Source: Porphyra umbilicalis (taxonomy: Eukaryota; Rhodophyta; Bangiophyceae; Bangiales; Bangiaceae). From it: 64,000 bases of DNA. Below are positions 42,801 through 53,765 of the stretch, in pieces. The stretch covers positions 1-64,000 of the forward strand of contig KV918873.1 in NCBI GenBank assembly GCA_002049455.2, read 5' to 3'. The notes beneath the pieces are model-generated. The model made no database searches, was not told the origin of the DNA, and worked only from the letters and a program-made list of their open reading frames with translations. How positions within the stretch are numbered: position 1 is the stretch's first letter; every line of letters starts with the position of its first letter. The position numbers were made by a program, and so were the translations under genes.

Positions 42801-43989
42801 CATCCCCGTCGCTAGGGATGTAGCAGGCGTTGTCGACAAACACCACCGCACCTCGATTGCGGTCGACCGCTCAAACCGACAGCAGGTTGCTAGTCAGGTC
42901 CGGAACGAGCATAGCATCCCCAAGTACCATGCGCGTCTTGGTGTTTCCTTTGCCAACGTCCATTGAGACGTGGCCGTGCCCCTTGATGGGCACCTTGTTG
43001 CCGTTGGCCAAGGTGACCTCGGCCCCGCTTCCCGCCGTCCGGACGGTGAAGCCCTTATCCCCGGCGGCCATGTGGTTGGTTGCGCCAGAGTCAAGCACCC
43101 AGGTTGATAACCCGCGTGTGCTCCCGTGAGCCTTGCTGCTCCCGGCATTGCCGGTGGAAGCAGTGTAGGCCAGAGCGGCACCCGCGTGGGGCCCGCCGCC
43201 GTGGCCGCCTTCACGACCACCACCACCGGGCTTGCCCTTGCCCTTGGCCTCGTCCGCCTTCTTCTTGTAGCAGTCGCGCTGCATGTGCCCTTTCTTGTTG
43301 CAGTAGAAGCACACGACCGACTTCTTGTCAAACGACTTCTTGTGCGCCGCTGCAGCAAAGGCTTGTGACTTGACACTGCCAGAAGGCTTCGACGCGGCGA
43401 CAGAAATGCTCCGCTGCTCCACTTGCAGCAGCTTAGCCGTCACGTCCGACATGACGAGCTTGGTGTCCTTGTTCTCCAAGACCGTCCTGAGCGTCCCGTA
43501 CTCTGACGGAAGCCCCGACAAGACACGCAGTGCGAGCGTGTTGTCGTCCACCGGGTATCCGAGCATGGCAAGCTCGTCCCGGATCATCTTGGCGCGCGAC
43601 GCAAACTTCATGATGTTTTCGTCGTCGCCCTTCTTCAGGCTGCTCAGCTCGTCCATGAGCCGCAGCAGCTGCGCGTTGTCACGTGCCTCGAACATGACCT
43701 TGAGCGCTTCCCACGCCTCCTTTGCCGTGTCAACCGACGTGACCGTGTTGAGATGCACGGGCTTGACCGACATCTGGATGGTCGCCAGCGCCGCCTCGTT
43801 CATGGCGTCCCACGCTTCGACCCTCGGGTCTGACTTCTTGTCGTCCGAACCAGAAGCAGGGCGGTCAGTCACGACGGCCGTCCACAGCTTCTTTTTCTTG
43901 AGCTGCGCACGCTGGTACGCCGCCCACACCTTGTCATCGTCGTCCAGCTGCGCAAACCGTGGGCCGCTAAGGCGGCCGTAGTCCGACAT
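39811..43989 (-). pseudogene. Copia-2 Gag-Pol with two in-frame TGA stops
   Basis: Start ATG at 43989-43987 (MSDYGRLSGPRFAQLDDDDK). A single frame is kept to 39811 apart from two TGA codons. Complement TCA at 42871-42873 follows the protease region (LLSV-stop-AVDR; Copia-1 has Arg). TCA at 41551-41553 lies in the integrase-RT linker. Domains in order are: UBN2-type Gag; CCHC knuckle CFYCNKKGHMQRDC near 43310; protease LDSGATNHM near 43090; LWHRRFNHLG; integrase with DSTGF and QQNGKAERVNR; RT with YVDDLIVAG near 40820; and RNase H with DADWAGD. The encoded protein is close to Copia-1. Both stops are single-codon changes with no frameshift, which fits recent inactivation or CpG decay. Confidence 0.93.
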
Positions 43990-44132
43990 GTTGACGACAG
44001 CGGTGCGACCAAGCACCGCACTGACGACGTCGACGGCGGTACCGACCCGCGCGACGCCGGAACACACCGCAACCCGAGCAACGTCGTCCGACCAGCGACC
44101 GCAGGGAAAACGACGATGACCACCAGCGACAG

Positions 44133-44146
44133 CTGGGCCCATAACC
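44133..44146 (-). other. Copia-2 primer binding site (initiator tRNA-Met half)
   Basis: The - strand has GGTTATGGGCCCAG immediately after the 5' LTR, complementary to the anticodon stem-loop of initiator tRNA-Met, identical to Copia-1. Confidence 0.88.
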
Positions 44147-44569
44147 TGTGAAGCGGGAGGTAGATAGGTGGATGCGTTGGATTACTTGGATGGCGGCTTT
44201 GGGCCCACTAGGACCGCCTGATATACCCCAGGCGACCCCTCTGCCAGTCCCAGAGACGACCCTCTCTCAGTGCTCCCCCAGGCACTTCCACTCTCCTCGT
44301 GTGCAGGGCCTGCGGCGCACCTCCCAAAGCGGAGCATGCGCCTCCCCGGTGGTAAGCCGCCCACCGCCGCACAATCCAGTCACCACGCCACGCACAATTC
44401 CCCCCCCGAGCTCACCACGAGAAGGGGGGAGCTCACCAAGAGATACACAAACCAAGTACAAACAAGTACAAGTCATACACAATGGAATGCCAACAAGTAT
44501 ACGAGCTTGAGTCACCAAGAGCCCCCGTGTAAGAATAGCTCCAATGGAATTCCCGAGCAGAGCTCAACA
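44147..44569 (-). repeat. Copia-2 5' LTR
   Basis: 423 bases, the pair of 38907-39329. It lies beside the primer binding site and is followed on the right by the GACAG duplication (44570-44574). Confidence 0.96.
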
Positions 44570-44689
44570 GACAGCTCGGGAGAAAGCTTTCTCGAGTGAA
44601 GCAACCCGTCACAACGACCATCGTCATCCTCCTGCCTACATCCAAGGCGTCCGCGTGATGTTGTTGGCGTGATGCAGCCCCGACATTTC

Positions 44690-45440
44690 GGCCACCCACA
44701 GCGCAGTGGTCGGCGACGGCGACGGCGCCGCCGAGGCGGACGTGGAGCGAGTGTGATCGCGGTCGCCCGCACCCGGCGCCGCGGTCGGCGCGGTCGGCCC
44801 TGGAGGCGGCCCTGCTTTGCGGCGCCGCGGGCCGCGACCGCCCGGCGGTCGTCAACGGCGGAACGCCCGTCGACGCGCACGTGGAGGTCGTCGTGCTTTT
44901 CGGCGCCGCGGTCGACGACGTCGCGGCGGTCGTCAACGGCGGCACGCCCGTCGAGGCGCACGTGGAGGCGGTCCTGCTTTTCGTCGCCGCCGTCGACGAC
45001 GACGCGGTGGTCGTCAACGGCGGCAAGTTCGTCGAGGCGCACGCGGTGGCCGTCGTGCTTTTCAGCGCCGCGGTCAAAGACGACGCGGCTGTCGTTAACG
45101 GCGGCACGCCCGTCGAGGCGCACGTGGAGGCGTTCCTGCTTTTCGTCGCCGCCGTCGACGACGACGCGGTCGACGACGACGCGGCTGTCTTCAACGGCGG
45201 CACGCCCGTCGAGGCGCACGTGGAGGCGGTCCTGCTTTTCGTCGCTGCCGTCGATGACGACGCGGTGGTCGTCAACGGCGGCACGGCGGTCGAGGTGCAC
45301 CTGGAGGTGGTCCTTCCTGGTCTTCTGCGCCGCGGTCGGCGACGACGCGGCGGTCGTCAACGGCGGCGAGACCGTCGAGGCGCGCGCGGAGGCCGTCGTG
45401 CTTTTCGGCTCAGTAGGTGACGACGACGTGGCCGTGGGCA
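44690..45440. repeat. 81-bp tandem repeat (family R81, array A)
   Basis: GTGGAGG-type landmarks lie at 44881, 44962, 45043, 45124, 45220, 45301 and about 45386. Spacing is mostly 81 bases (27 codons), with one unit longer by 15. The unit includes GTCGTCAACGGCGGCACG and GACGACGACGCGG. The frame is open and in phase with the transposase ATG at 45443, giving an acidic Ala/Val-rich translation. The same family occurs inverted at 58470-58990. Confidence 0.9.
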
Positions 45441-45442
45441 AC

Positions 45443-46477
45443 ATGTACGGGGCAGCGCTGCGTCATGCGGCCATCTCCATGCAGCAGCATCATGTCCCTC
45501 GTGCAACCATTTGCGCTGTGATCGGCGTGAAGTCGGCGCAACTGGAGAGGTGGATACGATACTGGAGGGCGAGCCAGAGCGTTTGGCGGGTGCCCGGGCG
45601 CCAGAACTTTCATGCGGACTCTTGCTGGCTCGACAACCAGCTGTTGCGCGCCGTTTTGGGCATTGTACGAGAACACCCCCTGGCTCTGCTGCGAGAGCAC
45701 TCGGCCATGTTGACGGCAATGAGGTCGACCCCGGAGTTCTCCGAGATCAAGGTGTCGAAAAGCACCGTCGACCGCATGCTGCGGCGTCTGGGGTTCACGC
45801 GCAAGGTCATCATCCGGCTGTATCATGCGGCCAACCCGGAGCGCAGGCGACAGCATGCGGTGTTACGTCAGATGGCTGGCACGAGGTGCATCGTCTCCAT
45901 CGATGAGACGCACACGGACGGACGGGACGTGCTCCGTCGTTGTGGGCGGTCGCTCCAACATGAGCGGCTCGACTTGCGGGACCTGGACCCCCGTGTTGTC
46001 GAGCGCGTCAGCACGACCATGGCTGTTGGCGCCGACGGGAAGATCCTGGGGCTTCACTCCGTCATCTGCGAGCGCGCCCTCACGAGCCATGATTGGCGTC
46101 TCTTTCTCGGCCGGTTGTTGCCGGCTTTGGGCCGCTACTCCCCCGGAGTTCCTTGGCACCTCCAAGCCCCCAACTGTGTCCTTCTCTTTGATAACGCCCC
46201 AATCCACGACGCGGCGGGCGACGAGTTCCTTGAGAATAATGGCATAACCTTCATCCGGCTGCCGCCATACTCCCCGGACCTGCAACCCATCGAGGGTGTG
46301 TTTAACGACCTGAAGGTGATCATCCGCAACCTCATCTCCTTCAACAAGGAACTGGTCTCCGACGGTGTGCGGCTGCAAGCGCTTGCTGCCAGCCTCATTA
46401 CGTGCGGTCAGGTCATCGGGCAGTTCCATCGTGTAGAGCGAAAACTCGCTTTGGTGGCTTCCGGGCGCGCTCTATAG
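45443..46477 (+). CDS. Tc1/mariner-type transposase 2 (intact)
   Basis: 344 residues from the ATG at 45443, the position matching the start of copy 1 (MY-x-x-x-x-RH). An N-terminal helix-turn-helix covers about residues 5-45, with RATICAVIGVKSAQLERW. The catalytic domain shows SIDETHTDGRD (D154), LFDNAPIHD (D250) and PPYSPDLQPIEGVFND (E284). The third acidic residue lies 34 positions after the second, as in Tc1/mariner. Stop TAG at 46475-46477. It is intact in sequence and so may be active. An in-phase open frame extends left through the 81-bp array to 44669, but homology with copy 1 begins at this ATG. The matching transposon ends were not found by eye. Confidence 0.92.
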   Translation: MYGAALRHAAISMQQHHVPRATICAVIGVKSAQLERWIRYWRASQSVWRVPGRQNFHADSCWLDNQLLRAVLGIVREHPLALLREHSAMLTAMRSTPEFSEIKVSKSTVDRMLRRLGFTRKVIIRLYHAANPERRRQHAVLRQMAGTRCIVSIDETHTDGRDVLRRCGRSLQHERLDLRDLDPRVVERVSTTMAVGADGKILGLHSVICERALTSHDWRLFLGRLLPALGRYSPGVPWHLQAPNCVLLFDNAPIHDAAGDEFLENNGITFIRLPPYSPDLQPIEGVFNDLKVIIRNLISFNKELVSDGVRLQALAASLITCGQVIGQFHRVERKLALVASGRAL

Positions 46478-47479
46478 TAAACACCTCTCTTCTAAACACC
46501 TCTCTTCTTTTCTCCTGTTGTTGTCACCCGCGTGGTCACTCTCTAGTCCACGTTGTCTTTCTTCTTGAGCAGGCGCTTGCGTTTTTTCCAGTCCCCAATT
46601 TGCATGCTTCAGCAGCAGCGCGCACTCATGCGTCTCCCGACAGTCGCTCGTTACCCATGACGCGCACACGTGAAGTCCGCGTCGCGCGTCGGCCTGTTCA
46701 AGGCTTCTCGCTCTGCAAAAACAGGCCCTGTCTTGGTCGTGCAAGGCCAAGCTTGGCCATGTCGCTGTCTTTGCCTTGGACGAGGTTGGTGCCACGGTGG
46801 CCATGGAATCTCGTTCGAAGGAAGAGCATTTGGAACGTCTGCGCAGCACTTTTCCAGAATTCCGTCGCTGAGAAGCGCCGGGGAACAAGTATCAGTGCTC
46901 TTTGAGGAGCGGTCACACTGAAGGAAGCGAGTTGTCTGGGAAAACGCGATGCGTTTCTTTTCCAGAAAGTGAGAAGAAACCATGATCCGCGTCGCTTTCG
47001 TCATAGAAACTCAATAGTTTTTCCGCGTCCCGCCAGCCTTTCCTGGAAGTCATGAAACGACTTGCATTGGTGCTTGATCCGCCCCTCCCGACGTGTCACT
47101 TGCCGTCGAGTGGCGCGGGACGGCACGAGTTGTTGCGGCTTTGAGCCCTTTTGCTCGCGGTTGCACTCGCCTACTCCTCAGGCCCGCTGGCGGCGGCCGC
47201 GGCGATGTCGAGCAACGTCACTGCGGCGGCTGTGCCTGGTCTGGCACGATTTCGTCGCTGTGCCAGGCGCGCTGCTAGACACCAACGCGCTTTGGCATTC
47301 GGCCTCTCTTTTTAGGGCTCCAGCATCCCCTGCAGCGGCATCGGCGGGAGGGGGGGCTGCTAAACCGGCGGTAACGCGGACGTGGAGAAAGTCGTGACGA
47401 CGCCGCCGCCGCCGCCGGCGCAGTGTCCTCAGCAGCGCTCGGTGACGGCGCCGCGATTGAAGAAGGAGGCTGGTGGCGG
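46478..47479. other. Intergenic after transposase 2
   Basis: No gene recognised. Directly after the stop, TAAACACCTCTCTTC is duplicated in tandem (about 46479-46509). The remainder has short ORFs only and turns GC-rich after about 47190. Confidence 0.5.
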
Positions 47480-48095
47480 CGACAGCGGCAAGAAGGCTAC
47501 GAGCAGTTGATGGCGACGGCGGAAAGGCGGAGAACGCGGACGTGAAACAGGCTCTCAACGGCGCCGCGGGCGGCGACGGGGCCGCGGTCGGCTCTGCGAC
47601 GACTACCGCGGCGGGGAGGTCAAGAATAGCTGATCTTGACGGCCGCAAGGCTTCGAACGCGCACGTGTGACAGACTCTCAACGGCGCCGCGGGCGGCGGG
47701 GCCGCGGTCGGCTCGGCGACGGCGACCGCCGCGCCGCGGTCGGCGCGGCAACGGCGACCGCGGCAAGGTCGCTACTGGTAAAAGGCGACGGCGGCCCCGC
47801 CGCCGTAGCGGACATGGAGCAGGCTTTCAAGGGCGCCGCGGGCGGCGACGGGGCCGCTGTCGGTTTGGCGATGGCGACCGCCGCGCCGCGGTCGGCGCGG
47901 CGACGGCGACCGCGGCAAGGTCGCTCCTGGTAAAAGGCGGCGGCGGCCACGCCGCCGTAGCGGACGTGTAGCAGGCTTTCAAGGGCGCCGCGGGCGGCGA
48001 CGGGGCCGCTGTCGGTTCGGTGACGGCGATTGCGGCCAGGATGTCAACGGTTAACGGCAACGGCGGCGAGGCTGTCGACTTGGACACGGACGCGG
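47480..48095. repeat. About 150-bp tandem repeat, 4 units
   Basis: AGGCTYTCAA-type landmarks lie at 47549, 47672, 47822 and 47972. The shared core GGCGCCGCGGGCGGCGACGG is followed by GCSGTCGGC and TACTGGTAAAAGGCG-type segments. Units 3 and 4 are nearly identical. Open frames in it are not accepted as genes. Confidence 0.85.
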
Positions 48096-48628
48096 AACGT
48101 CCATGTGCTGAGCGGCGTGGTCGCGTCCGTCGTGTCGGCTTTTATATGCTTTTTCATTGGACGATGACGAAGATGAGGCCATCTCCACCTGCACATTCGG
48201 ACCTCTGTGGATGCTGAGCGGGGGTGGCCGCAAATGGATGGGCTGTGGTCGCGTGGCTGACGCAAACAGCGTAGGGCGATAACCGGGGGTGTGGCGCGCG
48301 GTAGGAAGAGTGAACGACGGGTTTAGCTTGGAGCAAGCCTGGAGCGAAGATGGAGTCGGGAGGCACGGGGCGTGCTGGGCGAGAGAAGTGGATGCCGCAA
48401 TCAATGTCAGAAAAATGCGTGGCATTGGGTCTGGGGCGGGAATGTGGGAAGTAAGGGACGGGCCTGTGGAAATAGAAGGGACTGTCGCCGCACTGTGAAG
48501 CATGCACAGCCGCGCGGCAAACGGTATAGGCGCAAGAAAAGGAATAGGAAAAGAACAAGGCTCTAACATCTTCACGCTGCCGCAAGCACGGTGCTGCGTG
48601 AAGTCACCAGCCTGTACATGCCACAGGT
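48096..48628. other. Intergenic, no gene seen
   Basis: Mixed composition. Nothing recognised on either strand. Confidence 0.5.
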
Positions 48629-48949
48629 TCACTCGAACTCTGATGAAGGGCCGAAGATGGGCTCTCCGGACCCAGAGGCCGGGGCCGTCTCTGCTGTTGC
48701 CGTGGCCCTCGCCACCAATGCCGCCAGTTCATCATAGGCCGCTGTTGCTCCTGCGACGGCGGCCTCTGCGTCCGCGGCTGCCGCCACGTACACACGAAAC
48801 GCGTCATCGGCGGCGCTGTACGTGGCAGCCTTTGCCGCTGTGGGATGATCCGGCCGACGCTTGAGAGTCGTTGCGCGCACGTCAGCCTTGGCGACGACCA
48901 CACGCAAAGCCTGAACGGCCAACAAAGCTCGGCGCGACAGTGCTTTCAT
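48629..48949 (-). CDS. Hypothetical Ala-rich small protein
   Basis: ATG at 48949-48947 (MKALSRRALLAVQALR) to TGA gives 106 residues. Not recognised. The sequence is Ala-rich and probably helical (AAADAEAAVAGATAAYDELA), with a basic start and a short acidic end (FGPSSEFE). The frame continues upstream into a low-complexity region and the 17-bp array, so the start is not secure. It may be a chance ORF. Confidence 0.25.
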   Translation of the reverse strand: MKALSRRALLAVQALRVVVAKADVRATTLKRRPDHPTAAKAATYSAADDAFRVYVAAAADAEAAVAGATAAYDELAALVARATATAETAPASGSGEPIFGPSSEFE

Positions 48950-49374
48950 AGGGGGTCGCGATGGAGCCACGTCAGGGGACACAATCGGTCTTGGTGCTCG
49001 CAAAGCGCCAGTGTGGTGGCTCGCGTCGGGGCGCGAGGGAGTACCGCCGCGCGTTCGCCGTCGCTTACGCCGGAGTGCCGCGGAGACGGCGTCGCTGCCA
49101 TCAGGCGTCTTGTTGGCACGGGCGGCGCCAACATCGGCCCCCAAAGGCTCCGGCATGCCGCCCCAGTACACCAAAGGCGCCGCAGACGAGGTTTTCCGCC
49201 CCCAACTCCGCCGGAGGACGGCACAACGAGCTGCGAATCGTCGGTAAAGAGAGGTTGAGAGCCCCAAACGGTCGGGAAAAGCAGGAGGGCGCCGACGGCT
49301 GGCATCCCTGCGGCTGCAATCCCAGCGAATAGAGCCAAGGTAGACGGAAGGGAGCGTGGTGCGCTCCATGACGT

Positions 49375-49735
49375 GCAGGGAGCGGGGGGAAGCTGCGAGC
49401 AGGGGAGAGCAGCGAGCGGTGGAGAGCAGCGAGCTGGGGAGAGCAGCGAGTGGGGGGGGGAGAGCAGCGAGTGGGGGAGAGCAGCGAGTGGGGGAGAGCA
49501 GCGAGTGGGGGAGAGCAGCGAGTGGGGGAGAGCAGCGAGTGGGGGAGAGCAGCGAGTGGGGGAGAGCAGCGAGCGGGTGCGAGCAACGAGCGGGTGCGAG
49601 CAACGAGCCGGTGCGAGCAGCCAGCGGGTGCGAGCAGCGAGCGGGTGCGAGCAGCGAGCGGGTGCGAGCAGCGAGCGGGTGCGAGCAGCAAGCGGGTGCG
49701 AGCAGCGAGCGGGTGCGAGCAGCGTGACGTTGCTA
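49375..49735. repeat. 17-bp tandem repeat, about 20 copies in two variants
   Basis: The left half repeats GAGAGCAGCGAGTGGGG and the right half GAGCAGCGAGCGGGTGC, both with a 17-base period. The period is not a multiple of three, so every frame reads through it. The switch between variants is abrupt near 49570. Confidence 0.93.
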
Positions 49736-51745
49736 GCGCGTACCGGCGCGAGCAGCTTGGACGGCAGTCGAAGGCCTGCGGAAAAAACGCATCAGACGCC
49801 AGGGCGCTTTGGATCAGTGCGCAAGGAGTCAGCGCCCAATGATGAAGCAAGCCTGGCTCAGGCCCTGCAGGGCCGTGTGGTTGCGCGTTATCGCAACCGG
49901 AGATTTTCCATTGACCGCAGTGATCAGCTGACGGGGCGGTCATTGGTCAAGGTTCAGGTCTCCTCTCTGGAACGACTGCCCCGACAGATCGCAGCTCTCG
50001 CTGCCCGCAGCATCATTGCTGACAATTCTCAGCAGTCCAAGGGGCGTGTCGTGCGCCCCCCGCGCCGGCAGATCTGAAGCGTCCTGCAGCGGCCTCGTCA
50101 TTAGCAGGATTGCGGTCTTCCCAACGAAGTGCCCGTGAGCGTGCCACTCTGCGCCCGCAGCGTGCCGCCCGCTGCTGCATCCCCCCCAGGCACGCATGAG
50201 CAGGTCTTCACGCGCGCATCGCCACTGCCAGTCTCGGCAGCCATTTTCGCTGATGCGCTGCAACTGCCGGTGGCGCGCGGGTCCCGAAGAGGGGTTACTG
50301 TGGCGTGGCGCCCAAAGTGGGCCTGCCGTCCTAGGCGCATGGTCCGGTGCCGCAGTCCACACCCAATCGCATGAAAAGAAGAGACAAACAGCCTCCCCGC
50401 ACACATAGCGCTGTTTGACACCCCATTCGAGTACACCCCCCCCAACAAGTCGCGCAATCCCGCCCCACACGCGCGCAAACCCCCTGACCTCTGCCCGACG
50501 CGACTTTGGGCGGCCGCAACCGCACACGCGGCCGCTCAGTTGTCCTGCCGCGGCCTATGAGACGCCGCCCGAGAGACGGCTACGTGAAGCATCTGGGTCA
50601 CTGGGGGCCGGGGGCCTGCTGCTGTCGGCATTGGTTGTCAACTGACGCCGCGGCGGCAGCGACAGTCACCCCTTTGCCGGTTTGGGGCCGCTGTCGTTCC
50701 CCACAGGCCCGTCGCCGCCCGCCAGCCATGGCGGTGGCTCCCCTCGGTAGGGATGCCATTTTAGCCAGAGTCGCCCCGCCGCCTCCCTGAGAAACGGCCA
50801 TGCGGAAGTGACGGCGTGGGCGTCAGCCAGGGCCGAAGGTGGGGGAGTGACGACTCGCGGAGGGCGGCAATGGCGCAACGTCGATGCAACCGCGGCGGCG
50901 CTCACGCTGGGGGCGGCGGCGGTGGCGGCGGCGGCTCCCGCCCGTACAGCCCCAAGACGTCGGACAGGATGTTGACTATGAACAAAGCGGCACCGGGAAG
51001 AACACCGGGAAACAGCGACACCCAGCGCGAAGTGCGCTGAAGATAATGGCGATTGTCACAAGGCAGGCGCATCTTGCGCCCAGCAGCGCCAGGAAATGGT
51101 GAGCGCACTTCCGAAACGTGGTACTTGACCGTTGGGTACGGACAACCAGCACATGAGCGCCTGCAACAACGTCCTCCGAGATGCTGTGTCGAGGGCGACA
51201 ATCGCAGAGGTCGATCGCCATGCATCTTCTGATCGCCTTTGTTCGAATTGAAGGACCGCTTGCATTTGGAAGGCAGGCACAATTTCCAGGCGCTCGCCCT
51301 GGACCCTGGCTGATTCCCCCTGCGTCGTCACCACCGTCGTCGGCGTCACCGCCGTCGACGTCACGGCCGTCGACCGCACCGCCGATCACATGGCCACCGA
51401 TGGTCCTGCTGTCGCTGACCGTGACCATGTTGGCGATCCTTTCGATTGCCATGCATCGTTGCGACCTCCGTCGTTGCTCACCCCGCCGTTGCTCACGACA
51501 CCGCTGATGGCGTCACCGGTGCTAGCTCATCGTTGCTGATTTTCACGTTGCCGATCCACCCGTTGATGACGCACGTGTTGATGAACTTCCCGTTTCTGAC
51601 ATCCCGGCTGCATACCGCCCCGTTCTTGACCCCCCGGCTCATGACCCCCTCGTCGATGAGCTCACCGTTGTGAGCCGCATCTTGATGCACCTCGCTGCTG
51701 AAGAAGCTTCTGTTGGTACCATGACTCTATAAAGCCCCCCCGTTG
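49736..51745. other. Gene-free stretch
   Basis: No supportable gene. Two - strand frames at about 50902-51452 are partly hydrophobic but short and mutually overlapping. 51300-51700 is rich in imperfect CCGTCG and TTGATGA-type micro-repeats. Confidence 0.45.
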
Positions 51746-52201
51746 ATGATCTTGCCATGGTGCAGTGCACTCGCGCTGTCGCTGTTTGTGGCAGGTCGGC
51801 CCGGAGCTCTTGCAGGCCGCATTTGGACTGTCGGCGATCTAAACGGCGCCCGCTTGGTCAGTTCCCTGTCAAAAGACGCTCTTTCGCTGCCGCTACGGCG
51901 ACTCGGTCGACCACTATCGGTGCCCCCTCGGGCGACAAGCGTGGTGACCTGCGGTCGGCGCCAACAAGGTCGGCGCTCGCGGATCGGCGCCTGGAACGGC
52001 TTCGTGCCAACGGCGGCGTCGACGCGAGGTTGGCAGTCAAGGGTTGGTGAACGCCGCCGGCTGGTGCTATGTCGTGAGCTGCCCACCCAGGCGGTACCTC
52101 CTGAGCATTTTCGACTATGTACCCTCACCCTTTGTTTCACACCACACCTTTGGGCCGAGTCCACTCATGACGTCCGTATTTTCCACAGCCTGACGCGTTA
52201 A
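51746..52201 (+). CDS. Hypothetical protein with signal-peptide-like start
   Basis: ATG at 51746 (MILPWCSALALSLFVAGRPG) to TAA gives 151 residues. The first 24 residues resemble a cleavable signal peptide with an AGRPGALAG end. The rest is Arg/Thr/Leu-rich with no recognised domain. It is the best frame in this stretch but could be chance, and overlapping frames exist on the other strand. Confidence 0.2.
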   Translation: MILPWCSALALSLFVAGRPGALAGRIWTVGDLNGARLVSSLSKDALSLPLRRLGRPLSVPPRATSVVTCGRRQQGRRSRIGAWNGFVPTAASTRGWQSRVGERRRLVLCRELPTQAVPPEHFRLCTLTLCFTPHLWAESTHDVRIFHSLTR

Positions 52202-52761
52202 CAGGGTTTCCGTGACCCACACGCAGCACCTCGCCATGGCTCTTTACACGTACCGCGACTTGATGGTGCATGCAGTTAGTGAAAACGCATAGCTTGCAGG
52301 CCAACGCCGTCAGGAATATGTCGGCAGCAACAGCAGGAGAATGGGTGGTGCGCCAGAGCGTCCGCTGGTCTGCTGGAGGGGAATGGAGGGGAGGGAAGAC
52401 GGGTGCGTTGCGGGTCTGCTCGGACGAGCCTGTGGTCGGCGAGCGCTGAGTCGACTCCACAAGCGACGGGGATGTGTCGTCAAGAACAGGGTGTGAGGAA
52501 GCCGCTGCCTAAGGTCGCGGCGGCCGCTGCCGCCCGTAGTGAAGGGTTCACAACCACGTCGGGTCGCCAATTCTCCCGATAGCCGTGATCCCTCTGTGGC
52601 TTCTACCCCGCTTGTGCGTCGCTCTGAAGTCCACAGGAGCCCGCTATGTGGGCGCATATCCGAGGCGGACAACGGGCCAGCCTGAAGGTCAGCTTCCCCA
52701 CCGAGTCGGCGTTTGTATCGACTTGACAGACAAAGGTTTACTACTCAGCATAAGAGAAAAG

Positions 52762-52995
52762 TCAATGGAGGTGCTCCAGTCGCATCAGGTGGCACACGAA
52801 GTCACCTTGTTCAACCGGCCGCTTCTTGGAGGTCGCAACAATCCGTCCGTTGCGGCTCAGACGCCATCGGCCCAGTCGCGGAATATGCGTACAGCGGCGA
52901 TGTCCGGTCTCATGACACAGGATGTACACAACGCAGCAATGGACGTTTGGGCACGGCTTTGGGAGATGAAACACGCTCCCAACCGGGAAACGATG
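52762..52995 (-). pseudogene. CCH-D: degraded fragment of the CCH family
   Basis: The - strand frame reads RFPVGSVFHLPKPC, then a CC pair, ILCHETGH, GRWRLSRNGRIVAT, RPVEQGDFVCHL. This matches the second half of the Cys/His domain of CCH-A/B/C (LPVG-x-x-F, CC, C-GH, NG, RP, D-F/Y-VC). GRW-x-x-x-NG is shared with CCH-C. There is no ATG, and the first Cys pair and C-terminal block are missing. It lies 0.8 kb from the VEFS-box gene, on the opposite strand. Confidence 0.55.
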
Positions 52996-53765
52996 ATTCC
53001 GTCAGAGACTCGTCACATGAGCCCTACACCAAGAGGTCACGCAAAAGACACGCAACTGGGAAAATGAAGCTGACGAGCCAGTTCCGCTGACGAGCAATCA
53101 GGATCAAGCACAAACCATCATGAATCTCTACGTCACCAGACGAGACAACAACGTACCCCGCACAGTGTCGCGCCAGCGTCACGGCGGGCGATCGTTGCGT
53201 CGAAGAACGGCGGTCCGGGGAGCAACAACACGTCGAGAGGGGGTTGCGGGCGCGACGCCTCAGGGGCACGAATAACCGGCACGTCGGAGCGATGGTCTGT
53301 CGATGTCGTCGGAACGATGGTGTTTCGATGGCGGAGAGCAACAGGAGGAGGATGGCGCATTGACGACAGGACACCCCGCCACACGCGGTTGGAAGGAATC
53401 AATTGAATTTTTATCAGCGATGACCCAGTGTGCGCGTCAAAAACTGAGATCCGCCCGGTTGCGCAGCTCGTTGCGATCGACATTGGCCATCTGATGTCGT
53501 CTTTAGTCCGCAGAATGGAGCACTGTAAAGAAAAAGCTGTTCCCAAGCGTGACCCAAAGACCAGCATTGCGTTTAGCACCTTCATTGGCTCGTCCAAAGA
53601 GACTGTGCGGCGTTCTGGAGGAGGACCAGAGTTCAAGTACGGCTGACCTGCCATTGCGTGGCAGCTTCTGCCTTTCGCGACTTTCTCGCTGTCTTGGGCG
53701 CGTGCACCGTCCACACGGCCTTCCTACTGGCAGTTCAACTCCTTGCCCCGTTGTCCCTTGCTGCA
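52996..53765. other. Intergenic upstream of the VEFS-box gene
   Basis: No gene recognised. The final 120 bases are pyrimidine-rich (CTTCTGCCTTTCGCGACTTT near 53668) and likely hold the promoter and leader of the VEFS-box gene. Confidence 0.45.

Larger units (their letters stand above)
38907..44569 (-). mobile_element. Copia-2: complete Ty1/Copia retrotransposon, 5663 bp
   Basis: Both LTRs are present (38907-39329 and 44147-44569, each 423 bases, TG...CA ends). They are flanked by the 5-base target duplication GACAG (38902-38906 and 44570-44574). The element is on the - strand: primer binding site at 44133-44146, polypurine tract at 39330-39338, and gag-pol between. I count about 11 substitutions and no length change between the LTRs (about 97% identity), so insertion was fairly recent. 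Gag-pol carries two in-frame stops, so this copy is not autonomous as read. Confidence 0.97.
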
